DNA of 28,901 nucleotides from Floccularia luteovirens (lineage: Eukaryota > Basidiomycota > Agaricomycetes > Agaricales > Squamanitaceae), in assembly GCA_009739215.1 (NCBI GenBank), contig VSJF01000018.1:1-28901 (forward strand), read 5' to 3'. The notes under the pieces are model-generated. The model did not search any database and was not told the origin of the DNA. It was given only the letters and a program-made list of their open reading frames with translations. A program made the position numbers and the translations under genes. Each line of letters starts with the position of its first letter. Position 1 is the stretch's first letter. Shown here piece after piece: positions 9,386-16,971 of this stretch.

Positions 9386-9457
9386 GAAAGCAGAACTCGA
9401 GTGGTGGAGTGTCCCACTTTTAATGGGAAAGTCTTGGTTCAAGTCCAGGTGTTTTCA
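9386..9457 (+). tRNA. trnK: tRNA-Lys (UUU)
   Basis: Acceptor GAAAGCA/TGTTTTC with discriminator A. D stem is ACTC/GAGT. Anticodon stem TCCCA/TGGGA carries loop CTTTTAA, so the anticodon is TTT. T arm is CTTGG-TTCAAGT-CCAGG. It is the last gene of the + block before the strand switch. Confidence 0.95.
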
Positions 9458-9793
9458 AACTAATTTTTTAATATATATAAAAATAATAATTTATTAATTA
9501 TTTTTAAAAATCATATTTAAATGTATTAATTTTAACTTTATTAAAATATGATTAATATAGTGCTTGCAGTACAACTTACATTTTTTGTATTAAAGTTTAG
9601 GTCATTGTAAATATAAACTTATGGTTTATAGTGTACTAAATTTAATTATTTTATAAGTAATCTTTTAATAATTATTTATTAAAAAGTTAAATAATTCAGA
9701 AACGCACAGCGTTCCAGTAATATAATACTAATATAGTAATTATTTATACTTGCACCGCTAAATACTACTTATTAACAATAGTTATATTCTAAT
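9458..9793. other. convergent junction between strand blocks
   Basis: 336 bases between the last + strand gene (tRNA-Lys) and the end of the - strand tRNA-Leu. Contains short symmetric pieces such as AACGCACAGCGTT near 9690. Nothing gene-like was recognised. Transcripts of the two blocks meet here. Confidence 0.6.
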
Positions 9794-9876
9794 TACGAGT
9801 AAAGAGACTTGAACTCTTACAATTAAAAATCATGAACTCCTAAGGAACACCCGGCTACCAATTTCGGCATACTCGC
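9794..9876 (-). tRNA. trnL: tRNA-Leu (UAG)
   Basis: Class II tRNA of 83 bases. Acceptor GCGAGTA/TACTCGT begins with a G-T wobble. T arm is AAGAG-TTCAAGT-CTCTT. A 14-base variable region is present. Anticodon loop CTTAGGA gives TAG. The anticodon stem TGTTC/GTTCA contains two T-T oppositions in its middle, which is unusual. T arm and acceptor resemble those of tRNA-Leu(UAA) at 16202. Confidence 0.88.
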
Positions 9877-10027
9877 ATAATTTATTTTTTGAATAAATTA
9901 AAAATATAATATTAGTATTTATAATATAAAAATTTGATATCTTTATATCTTCTATATTAAGGTTTAAGTATTGTTTTTAAGTCTTTAGTTAGCAATATAA
10001 ATTAACAAAAAATTTTAAATATAAACT

Positions 10028-10099
10028 TGTAAAATCAGAGACTCGAACTCTGAACATCGTCGCCACAAGACGTCATTTTACCAATTAAACTAATTTTAC
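10028..10099 (-). tRNA. trnH: tRNA-His (GUG)
   Basis: Acceptor GTAAAAT/ATTTTAC, preceded by an encoded G at position -1 (base 10100), as expected for tRNA-His. Anticodon stem CGTC/GACG carries loop TTGTGGC, so the anticodon is GTG. T arm is CAGAG-TTCGAGT-CTCTG. Confidence 0.93.
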
Positions 10100-10364
10100 C
10101 TTTTTGGCTTTGCAATTTAAGTATTATACTTTGTTTTGCAAGAACCATATATTTTATAATAATTATTAATATATTTTTATTTGTTAAATATTATAAACAC
10201 AAATTATTAAATTAAAAATTTATATTTTTATAATGGTTAGCTAATCAACGGAGCAAACAATTATTAGCTGTGCAAGTGCCAGTATCTGTAGTCTTTAGAT
10301 TACTATATTACTAAACAAATAAAATTTAAAAAAGAATAAATTAAAACTTTATAATATAAAATAT

Positions 10365-10439
10365 AGAGTTAAGAAGGAATTGAACCCTAAGAGATAGACT
10401 TTGCAGGTCTACTACAGAAACCATCTGTAAACTTAACCC
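10365..10439 (-). tRNA. trnC: tRNA-Cys (GCA)
   Basis: Acceptor GGGTTAA/TTAACTC. D stem TACAG/CTGTA is unusually long. Anticodon stem TAGAC/GTCTA carries loop CTGCAAA, giving GCA. The T arm AGGG-TTCAATT-CCTT has one imperfect outer pair. Confidence 0.92.
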
Positions 10440-10707
10440 TTTGCAATCTATTCGCTAGCAAAGCAACCGAACACTGATTATTTTTTTAATAAAATAAGTA
10501 CTGATTACTAAATACTAATCGCACCACTAAATACTAAGTACTGTAATTGTTTAATAAATGTAAAATATAGTAAATGAATTATTTACTTGCTATCAAAGCA
10601 AAGCTAATCATATAATAATAGATAAAAAAAATTATAATCACTAGTAAATATATTATTATTTAAAGTTAAGTGTAGGAAAATATAATAATTTAAAATTAAA
10701 TAAAAAA

Positions 10708-10778
10708 TAGGAAGTAGAGTAATCGAAACTCTGTCTGTAATGTGTAAAATTACTGCTAAACCACTCAGCTAACCTCCC
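10708..10778 (-). tRNA. trnV: tRNA-Val (UAC)
   Basis: Acceptor GGGAGGT/ACTTCCT with discriminator A and two wobble pairs. Anticodon stem GTAAT/ATTAC carries loop TTTACAC, so the anticodon is TAC. T arm is AGAGT-TTCGATT-ACTCT. It lies 3' of rns on the same strand. Confidence 0.94.
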
Positions 10779-10847
10779 TAATACTATGGCAGGTAAAAAT
10801 GCTTCGCCAATAAAACACGAAACATTTATTGTTAAATTATAAAAATA

Positions 10848-10890
10848 TAAAATTATAAAAGTTATAAAATTATAAAATTATAAAATTATA
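10848..10890. repeat. AAAATTAT tandem repeat
   Basis: About five copies of an 8-base unit AAAATTAT, some imperfect, between rns and tRNA-Val. Confidence 0.8.
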
Positions 10891-10928
10891 GATAAATTTA
10901 AATATTAGAAAAACAAAAATAAAAATTA

Positions 10929-10945
10929 TAAATGGGGGTTTAAAT
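10929..10945 (-). terminator. C-run 3'-end motif after rns
   Basis: On the - strand it reads TATTTAAACCCCCATTT, five C at 10934-10938, about 12-15 bases beyond the inferred 3' end of the small rRNA. Confidence 0.55.
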
Positions 10946-10951
10946 AAATAT

Positions 10952-12755
10952 ATTTTCCAGCAGCACTTTCCAGTACAGCTACCTTGCTATGACTTTTGAG
11001 ATGTTACTCAGAAGGGTTAACTGAAACTAATTATCTTAACAAAGAAGTTTTTAAATAAATACTTTAAAAATAAAGTTTACAAACAACACTTAAATTAAAC
11101 TTTAATTTAATTTAATTATATAATAAAATACAGCATATCTTATTATATATTGTGTATTCTTTGAAAAAGTTTTAATCTTGCGGCAGTTTCCCCCGATCCG
11201 AGCTCCTCCCCAGCGACAGACAGTTAGTTCATCACGGATGCACACTTCACCGTTGCGCTACTGATCAACGATTACTCGAAATTCCTTCTTCATGTTGCCG
11301 AATTGCAGGCAACAATCTGTTAATAAATTTAATTAAATTTAACTTTCTTTAATGATTAGCTATTCCTTAAAACTCTAATAAATTAATAAATTTAATAAAA
11401 TATTAAAAAAATTCATTTATTGACTAGGCATAGCCATAGTCATAGAGTTCGGTTTTTGCATCACTTTGTAAAAGTTTTCGTGGCACGTTGATAGCCCAGT
11501 TCATGAGGGCCATAACGACTTGTCTTAGCCCCAAATGAAAATATTTAAAATTCATAAATTGTTAAGTATAAATTAACAACAGGGATTTCGTCCGTTAGTG
11601 GAGTTAACCTCACTTTTCACAACACGGACTGACGACAGCCATGCAACACCTGTAAACGAATTTCTATAAAAATTAGAAATTACTCATTCAAAATTGAATG
11701 GTTTATGCAAGAACTGGTAAGGTTTTACGCGTAGTCTCGTATTAAATAACATGCTTCACTTCGTTTGCTCCGAGACCGACTAATTTTTTTGGTTTCAGTT
11801 TTGCAACCGTACTCGCAAGGCGGAATGGTTAACGCGTTAACATCATTACTAATTTATATTAAAACTAATAATTACCATTCATCGTTGACAGTGAGAGGTA
11901 ACTGGGTATCTAATCCTATTTCCTATTCTCACCTTCGTTTCTCAGCGTCAATCATTAATAGATAAAAAGCTTTCACCTTTAGAACTCCATCCAGTATCTA
12001 TAGATTTCATCCTTACTCTGGATATTGTTTGGTTTATCCTCAATTTGATTCTAGCTTTAATTAATTTTATTTCAACATTCTAATTTTTTTAAATTAGAAA
12101 AAGCTTTACTTGTGATAAAACTTTTAAAGCAGCCTACACACCCTTTACGCCTGTTTATGACGACTAACGTTCGCGTTTCTGGTGTTACCGAGTCTTCTGG
12201 CACCAGTAATTTGGACAACACTTATAGTAAGGTAACATCATTTTTTTCCCTTACGTTATCATAATTAGCACTTGTTATAGTGATATTATGATTTCAGTTA
12301 GCTAGTTCACTCTTGCGAGCATTGACTAATATTCTTGACTGCTGGTAGTTAAACTACTTGGGGCATTTCACTCCCAATGTGGCCAATAGTTCTCTCAAAC
12401 ATGGCTATTGATCGTAGGCTTGGTAGGCCTTTACCCTACCAACTACCATTAAACAAAATAAATCAATTCTTATAGCAGAAAATTTCCTTTATTATAGATA
12501 GCTACATTTATGTAATACTTTTCCTTATGGTAAATTTTTACTTTAAGTAATCTCTGAGCTAATTAGCTTAGAAATGTATATTACTATCCCCTAATTATGG
12601 AGACTATAAGGTATCTAATTTATCATTACTCACCTTTACACCTTATTCTATATTATTTAATATTTTCATATTAAACTTTTTTAGAACAACGATTCGCATG
12701 TCTTAAAACTACTGAAAAACGTTCAATCAGAACCAAAATTAAATTCATCCTGATA
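10952..12755 (-). rRNA. rns: small subunit ribosomal RNA
   Basis: Mitochondrial small rRNA, about 1.8 kb, with ends estimated by comparison with bacterial 16S. On the - strand, GATTGAACG near 12723-12735 matches the 5' domain. The fungal mt-SSU conserved block CAGCAGTCAAGAATATTAG lies near 12325-12345. The 530 loop reads GCCAGAAGACTCGGTAA (near 12185-12203) in place of the bacterial GCCAGCAGCCGCGGTAA. GTAATCGTTGATCAGTAGCG precedes the decoding region. GTAGCTGTACTGGAAAGTGC is helix 45 at the 3' end. The stretch equivalent to TACACACCGCCCGTC reads ACTAACTGTCTGTC and is clearly altered. AT-rich expansion segments account for the extra length; no intron was seen. Confidence 0.95.
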
Positions 12756-13370
12756 TTTAAACAATTAAAACTAATTGTCGTATTTTATTTGCTATTTGCA
12801 ATTTGTAATTATACTCTTTTAAGTATAATATTTTTTAAATTTGTACTATCTTTTATATTTTATAATTCTTATAAGTAAATACTTGCTTCGCTAGTAAAAT
12901 TATACAAAAGTAGACTTATAAAGAAATATCAGAGATAGAATAGGTATAACCAATATTAATTTTAATTTTTAAAAATTATATTAAATAATATAAGTTAATA
13001 AAAATAATAATTATTAATAAGCTAAAATTACTAAAAAATATTAGTATATGGCTAATTAATTACTGCTAAATAAAATTAAATTAAAAAGTTAAAATATTAA
13101 TATTATTAATGGAGCGAGTAAAAAAATATTGTTTTTAAATATTCTAGAATGTGTCCAAAGTACTAGGGGTTTATTTTATATATAAATTTATATTGGTTGT
13201 TTAGTACTAAAAACTAGATAATAAATAGAATATGTTTAGTGGAGCAAGACTCATATTAAACTTATTGTTTTATTATTAGTGTAATAGTAATTGTAATTGT
13301 TTAAATAATATTTTTAAATATTATTTGGATTCAATGCAAGATTTTTTAATAATAAATAAAATTTAAATAA
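12756..13370 (-). other. spacer nad6 to rns
   Basis: 615 AT-rich bases holding the nad6 C-run motif at 13166-13169 and two GGAGC boxes (13111-13118 and 13241-13248). Nothing else was recognised. It includes the rns leader. Confidence 0.6.
13163..13176 (-). terminator. C-run motif downstream of nad6
   Basis: On the - strand AATAAACCCCTAGT, only four C (13166-13169), 202 bases beyond the nad6 stop. It is the weakest and most distant member of the family. Confidence 0.4.
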
Positions 13371-13997
13371 TTAATTATTGTAATTAGATTTAGATATTAT
13401 TATAATTGCAAGCATTGCTAATAATAATATTACACTTAATATTATTAATAAACTAGCTCCATAAGTATATAAACTATGACCTAATACTTCAATTTGTTGG
13501 AAATCTGTTATTAAAATATCAGATCCTGATAAAAATTTATCTGAATAATCAATTTTATTAATTATATCTAATCCTTCTATTAAAGGACTAGAAGAAATAC
13601 TATTAAATAAAGTTAATTTTTCTAATAATACAGATAATGCTGGAACATTATTAAAGTTAAATGGTATAATAGTAAATATAGTAAAAATAAATAAAGATCC
13701 TATAGCAATAGCTAACGGTAAATTTTTAGTATATTGATTACCTGTTTCTAAAATATCTGTTAATTTTATATTAATCATCATTATTACAAATAAAAATAAT
13801 ACTGCTATAGCACCCACATATATTACTATATAAGATAAACCTATAAAATTAATACCAATAAGTATTAAATATAATGCTGCTTGAACAAAAGTTGAAATTA
13901 AAAATATAACAGATACTACAGGATTTTTAGATGTTATAGAAAAAACACTTGATAATAAAGTACCGAAAGCTAAAATATTTATAAATATAGTAGTCAT
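13371..13997 (-). CDS. nad6: NADH-ubiquinone oxidoreductase subunit 6
   Basis: Membrane subunit of complex I. The 208-residue product is of normal fungal length with about five hydrophobic helices. The best conserved segment, YVGAIAVLFLFVIMM, lies at residues 60-74 and corresponds to transmembrane helix 3, whose pi-bulge is linked to coupling in the family. The 110-165 region is a poorly conserved loop. The ATG at 13995-13997 is followed by a hydrophobic helix, and the stop is TAA. It stands as a single gene between tRNA-Ser/Met and rns. Confidence 0.97.
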   Translation of the reverse strand: MTTIFINILAFGTLLSSVFSITSKNPVVSVIFLISTFVQAALYLILIGINFIGLSYIVIYVGAIAVLFLFVIMMINIKLTDILETGNQYTKNLPLAIAIGSLFIFTIFTIIPFNFNNVPALSVLLEKLTLFNSISSSPLIEGLDIINKIDYSDKFLSGSDILITDFQQIEVLGHSLYTYGASLLIILSVILLLAMLAIIIISKSNYNN

Positions 13998-14301
13998 TGT
14001 TAAATAAATATTGTTTTAAATTTAATATTTAGCCTACATATAATATTCTAATTTTAATATATATTTTTATTTATATATTTTTATATATTTAGTTTTTATA
14101 TGTTCAAATATACTTTTTTGTAATTAATACAAATAAATTCATTTAAATTAAAAAGTTATAGATTTATTTAAATATATTTTGATAACAGGCTTAAACTAAA
14201 GTTAGTTTTATTAACTATGCCTAAGATTTATTTTTAAATAAACAAATTATTTTATTTAATTAACTTATATTTAAAATATAAATAATAATATAATTTTATA
14301 G

Positions 14302-14328
14302 ACGAAATAAACGAAATAAATGAAATAA
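14302..14328. repeat. 9-base tandem repeat
   Basis: Three copies of ACGAAATAA, the third with T for C, in the nad6 upstream region. Confidence 0.8.
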
Positions 14329-14578
14329 ACATCATTTACTAGAATTATAAATATAGTTTTATTATTTTAATTAATAATTTAATTTATGTTTATTTAAATA
14401 AATAACAAAGGTAGAAGGTTTAACCTAGAAAAATTGACCTTAAAAAGAATTTAATTTTTATATAAAGATATTTATTAAATTTTAAATTTAAGGCAGGATG
14501 ACTTTGCATTCTATAAGAAAATATATTTAATTATTGGTTCCACTTTATCTATTTAAATGAGTGTAGATCATAGTGCAA

Positions 14579-14596
14579 TAGCTTGCTAGCAAGCTA
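14579..14596. repeat. 18-base perfect palindrome
   Basis: TAGCTTGCTAGCAAGCTA is its own reverse complement. It carries the family core TTGCTAGCAA and lies inside the GC-containing island. Confidence 0.85.
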
Positions 14597-14748
14597 GCAT
14601 ATATAGATTCAGTAAAAAACCATTATATAAAAATAGTTCTTCTCTTTTATAAATCTTTTAAAAATTAATTTTTAAGTATAAATTACCATTTTATATAATT
14701 GGGTATTACTAATATCTACGGTAGCTCCAGCAGGATAAATAATAAACA

Positions 14749-14780
14749 AAATTATCTTTTTTCTTTAATAAAGATAATTT
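14749..14780. repeat. 11-base-pair hairpin
   Basis: AAATTATCTTT and AAAGATAATTT form a perfect 11-base stem around a 10-base loop. Confidence 0.8.
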
Positions 14781-14785
14781 AGCTT

Positions 14786-14858
14786 GCTTTGCTAGCAAGT
14801 ATTTTTTAATTAAGACAAATTACTCTAGAAATTATTATTTAATACTTGCTAGCAAAGC
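14786..14858. repeat. 18-base inverted repeat pair
   Basis: GCTTTGCTAGCAAGTATT at 14786-14803 is repeated as its exact reverse complement at 14841-14858, with 37 bases between. Each arm also contains the family core, so local and long-range pairing compete. Confidence 0.85.
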
Positions 14859-14954
14859 TAGTAAAACTAGCTGACTACTTTTTTAATAAAATTTTTTTTA
14901 ATATATATTTTATATATTAAACCTAGGATAAATTATAATTTTTATTCAATTTAA

Positions 14955-15040
14955 CGGGCACTGTCGGATTCGAACCGACGACTTTTTTGAAGTACTCGTT
15001 TTCAAGACGAGCGCCATAAACCAGACTCGACCAAGTACCC
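14955..15040 (-). tRNA. trnS: tRNA-Ser (UGA)
   Basis: Class II tRNA. Acceptor GGGTACT/AGTGCCC with discriminator G. Anticodon stem CTCGT/ACGAG carries loop CTTGAAA, so the anticodon is TGA. Long variable arm pairs ACTT with AAGT. T arm is GTCGG-TTCGAAT-CCGAC. Confidence 0.95.
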
Positions 15041-15075
15041 TATTATATATTAATTATTATTAACTTAATTAAATA

Positions 15076-15148
15076 TAAGACCTAAGGGAGTTGAACCCTT
15101 ATAATATCCATTATGAGCGAACTGCATTAACCATTATGCTAAAGTCTT
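15076..15148 (-). tRNA. trnM: tRNA-Met (CAU)
   Basis: Acceptor AAGACTT/AGGTCTT with discriminator A. D stem is GCAT/ATGC. Anticodon loop CTCATAA gives CAT. T arm is AAGGG-TTCAACT-CCCTT. It is the only CAU tRNA in the window; whether it is initiator or elongator cannot be told. Confidence 0.93.
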
Positions 15149-16201
15149 TAAATATATATGTAATTTATGATTCTAGCTCTACCTAATCAACGAATTTTTA
15201 AACTATATTTTACTTTATATATATAATCTACAGTTAAAAAAAAGTTAAAATTATATATATAAATAAATTTAAATTAATTAATTTATGTGCTTTATACAAT
15301 AAGTGTGTTCCTGTTTGTACTATTTTCATTAAACATAAAGCTTACCCTATTTTCATATCGGGACTAACAATTTTATGTTTATATATTTAAAACCTTAAAG
15401 TTTACTTCCAGCTGAATATCGTGTTGCTACAATATTAATTATACTTTGTTTAATAATATTTAAATTAAACTAGGAATATAAAAATTTACTGTGCATTCAC
15501 TAACACTAGTTTTTACATTCGAATTTATAATATTTGATCTATTGTGACTATTATTTATGGTTGTGGTATTAATAGAAGTAGTAGTAGTAGTAGTACTTGT
15601 TTTACTATCTTTACTTTCACAAATATAGTTTTCTAAATTAAAATTATATTCAATTGCTACCAATAAAATAAAAAAATTAAACAAAATAATAAATATTAAA
15701 ATATCCTAATATTTTAAAAATATTTATAAATATAGTAAATGTTAAATAAATAGTAAAAAAAGAGTTATTAATATACCATTAGTAATTAATTTTTATCTTT
15801 TTTTTATAAATAATAAATTTTAATTAAATAATCAATCAATATTGCTAGTAATACAAATAACTAGAAAGTAAATGAAATTAAAAAAAAAAAGTTTTTTCTA
15901 GTTTAAATTTTTAAATTTTTAAATTAATTAAATTATTAGCAGAAATATAAATTAACCTTTAAGTGATAAAAGTTAAATAAGAAATAAGTAATATAAAATT
16001 ATGATTCTTCTCAAATATATGAATAAAAATTAAAATTTTTATTTATTAAAGTATGTTTATTTGAACCGCTAGTTATTTGTATTACTAGCAATACAAATAA
16101 ATTTACTATTAAAGACTGATATTACCCCTCCTTTTTTAAATTATTAAATTAAAAATAGGCTAATTTATATTTATTATTTTACACTATCTTTGAAACAAGG
16201 A
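15149..16201 (-). other. 1.05-kb spacer with a lower-AT island
   Basis: Gene-free. A 150-base island at about 15290-15435 is visibly less AT-rich than its surroundings. A short - strand frame inside it ends in VATRYSAGSKL and uses a CGA codon, unlike the AGA used by neighbours. Next to it a 74-codon Thr/Asn-rich frame (15460-15684 -) is produced largely by an AGT trinucleotide repeat and is not credible as a gene. A pair of short arms, CTAGTTATTTGTATTACTAG-like, occurs near 16071-16095 and again, partly, near 16670-16690. Confidence 0.5.
15577..15594. repeat. AGT trinucleotide repeat
   Basis: Six copies of AGT in a row inside the tRNA-Met to tRNA-Leu spacer. Confidence 0.85.
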
Positions 16202-16286
16202 TACGAACAAAGAGACTCGAACTCTTAAGGAATCACTTCCACTCCTGCTTAAGAGGAGATTGTTTACCAAATTTCAACATGTTCGC
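16202..16286 (-). tRNA. trnL: tRNA-Leu (UAA)
   Basis: Class II tRNA of 85 bases. Acceptor GCGAACA/TGTTCGT begins with a G-T wobble. Anticodon stem CTCCT/AGGAG carries loop CTTAAGC, so the anticodon is TAA, reading the dominant TTA Leu codons. T arm AAGAG-TTCGAGT-CTCTT differs by one base from that of tRNA-Leu(UAG). Confidence 0.95.
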
Positions 16287-16440
16287 TTTTTAGTATTCTT
16301 CTTTTAAATTAATATCATAATTTTATATTAATAATGAATTATATTTAATATTAAAATTAATTTTAATATTTATTCTAAATAAAAAATTAAATGATATTTA
16401 TTTGCTATGGCTTTGCTAAGCTAATAAACTTAAATTATTC

Positions 16441-16515
16441 TAGGCCTTAAGAGGGTTTGAACCTCTGTAAAAAGTATTAACAGTACCTCGCTTAAACCAC
16501 TCAGCCATAAGACCT
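16441..16515 (-). tRNA. trnN: tRNA-Asn (GUU)
   Basis: Acceptor AGGTCTT/AAGGCCT with discriminator A. Anticodon stem AGGTA/TACTT carries loop CTGTTAA, so the anticodon is GTT. T arm is AGAGG-TTCAAAC-CCTCT. Confidence 0.93.
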
Positions 16516-16738
16516 TAAATTATAATTTGTGTGTGCTAACAAAGCATCGCATATTTACTATTACAGAAATGTATAATTAAATAATAAATTTAGATTTATT
16601 TGTACCATTATTAATATATTAATTTAAGTGAAATAAAAAAATTATTAAAATTAAATAAAAATATTTGCTTACTAGTTATTTGTATTACTAGAAAACTATT
16701 AAAAAATATAAAATTTTAATTATTAATTAATAAATATA

Positions 16739-16811
16739 TGGGGGAGACACGACTTGAACGCGCATAATCTTACTCCCAAAGTAAGCACCTTGCCAATTAG
16801 GATACTCCCCC
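16739..16811 (-). tRNA. trnP: tRNA-Pro (UGG)
   Basis: Acceptor GGGGGAG/CTCCCCC is fully paired, with discriminator A. Anticodon stem CTTAC/GTAAG carries loop TTTGGGA, so the anticodon is TGG. T arm is GCGCG-TTCAAGT-CGTGT. It is the first tRNA downstream of rnl on the same strand. Confidence 0.94.
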
Positions 16812-16971
16812 TAATTAAACATATTTGTTATTATTTTAATATAAAAATAATAATAATATTGCAATTAATAGGCTAACACTTTTTATATAATTTATTTGAA
16901 AAAAAAAAATAATTTATTTATTTGTAGTGTAATCGACTATCAAAAATACGAGAATAAAAATAAAAAATAAC

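Larger units (their letters stand above)
13998..14954 (-). other. 957-base spacer with a complex island
   Basis: Gene-free on both strands. The half near nad6 is plain AT-rich, with a nine-base tandem repeat (14302-14328). From 14400 to 14740 the composition changes to a mixed, GC-containing sequence with nested symmetric segments, such as AAGGT at 14409 paired with ACCTT at 14437. It looks like a structured RNA rather than spacer. After it come a strong hairpin (14749-14780) and an 18-base inverted repeat (14786-14858). Confidence 0.55.

Noticed and set aside
9570..9650. tRNA-like stem TATAAAC...GTTTATA with a seven-base loop
   Set aside because: No D arm, T arm or acceptor pairing could be found around it.
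11765..11965. 66-codon + strand frame
   Set aside because: It is antisense to the small rRNA.
15460..15684. 74-codon frame on the - strand, Thr/Asn/Ser-rich
   Set aside because: Much of it is the translation of an AGT microsatellite, it has no recognisable domain, and no C-run motif follows it.
16562..16569. ACAGAAAT on the + strand, similar to RNase P RNA conserved region V
   Set aside because: No partner strand for a P4 helix exists upstream, and the site abuts tRNA-Asn on the other strand.
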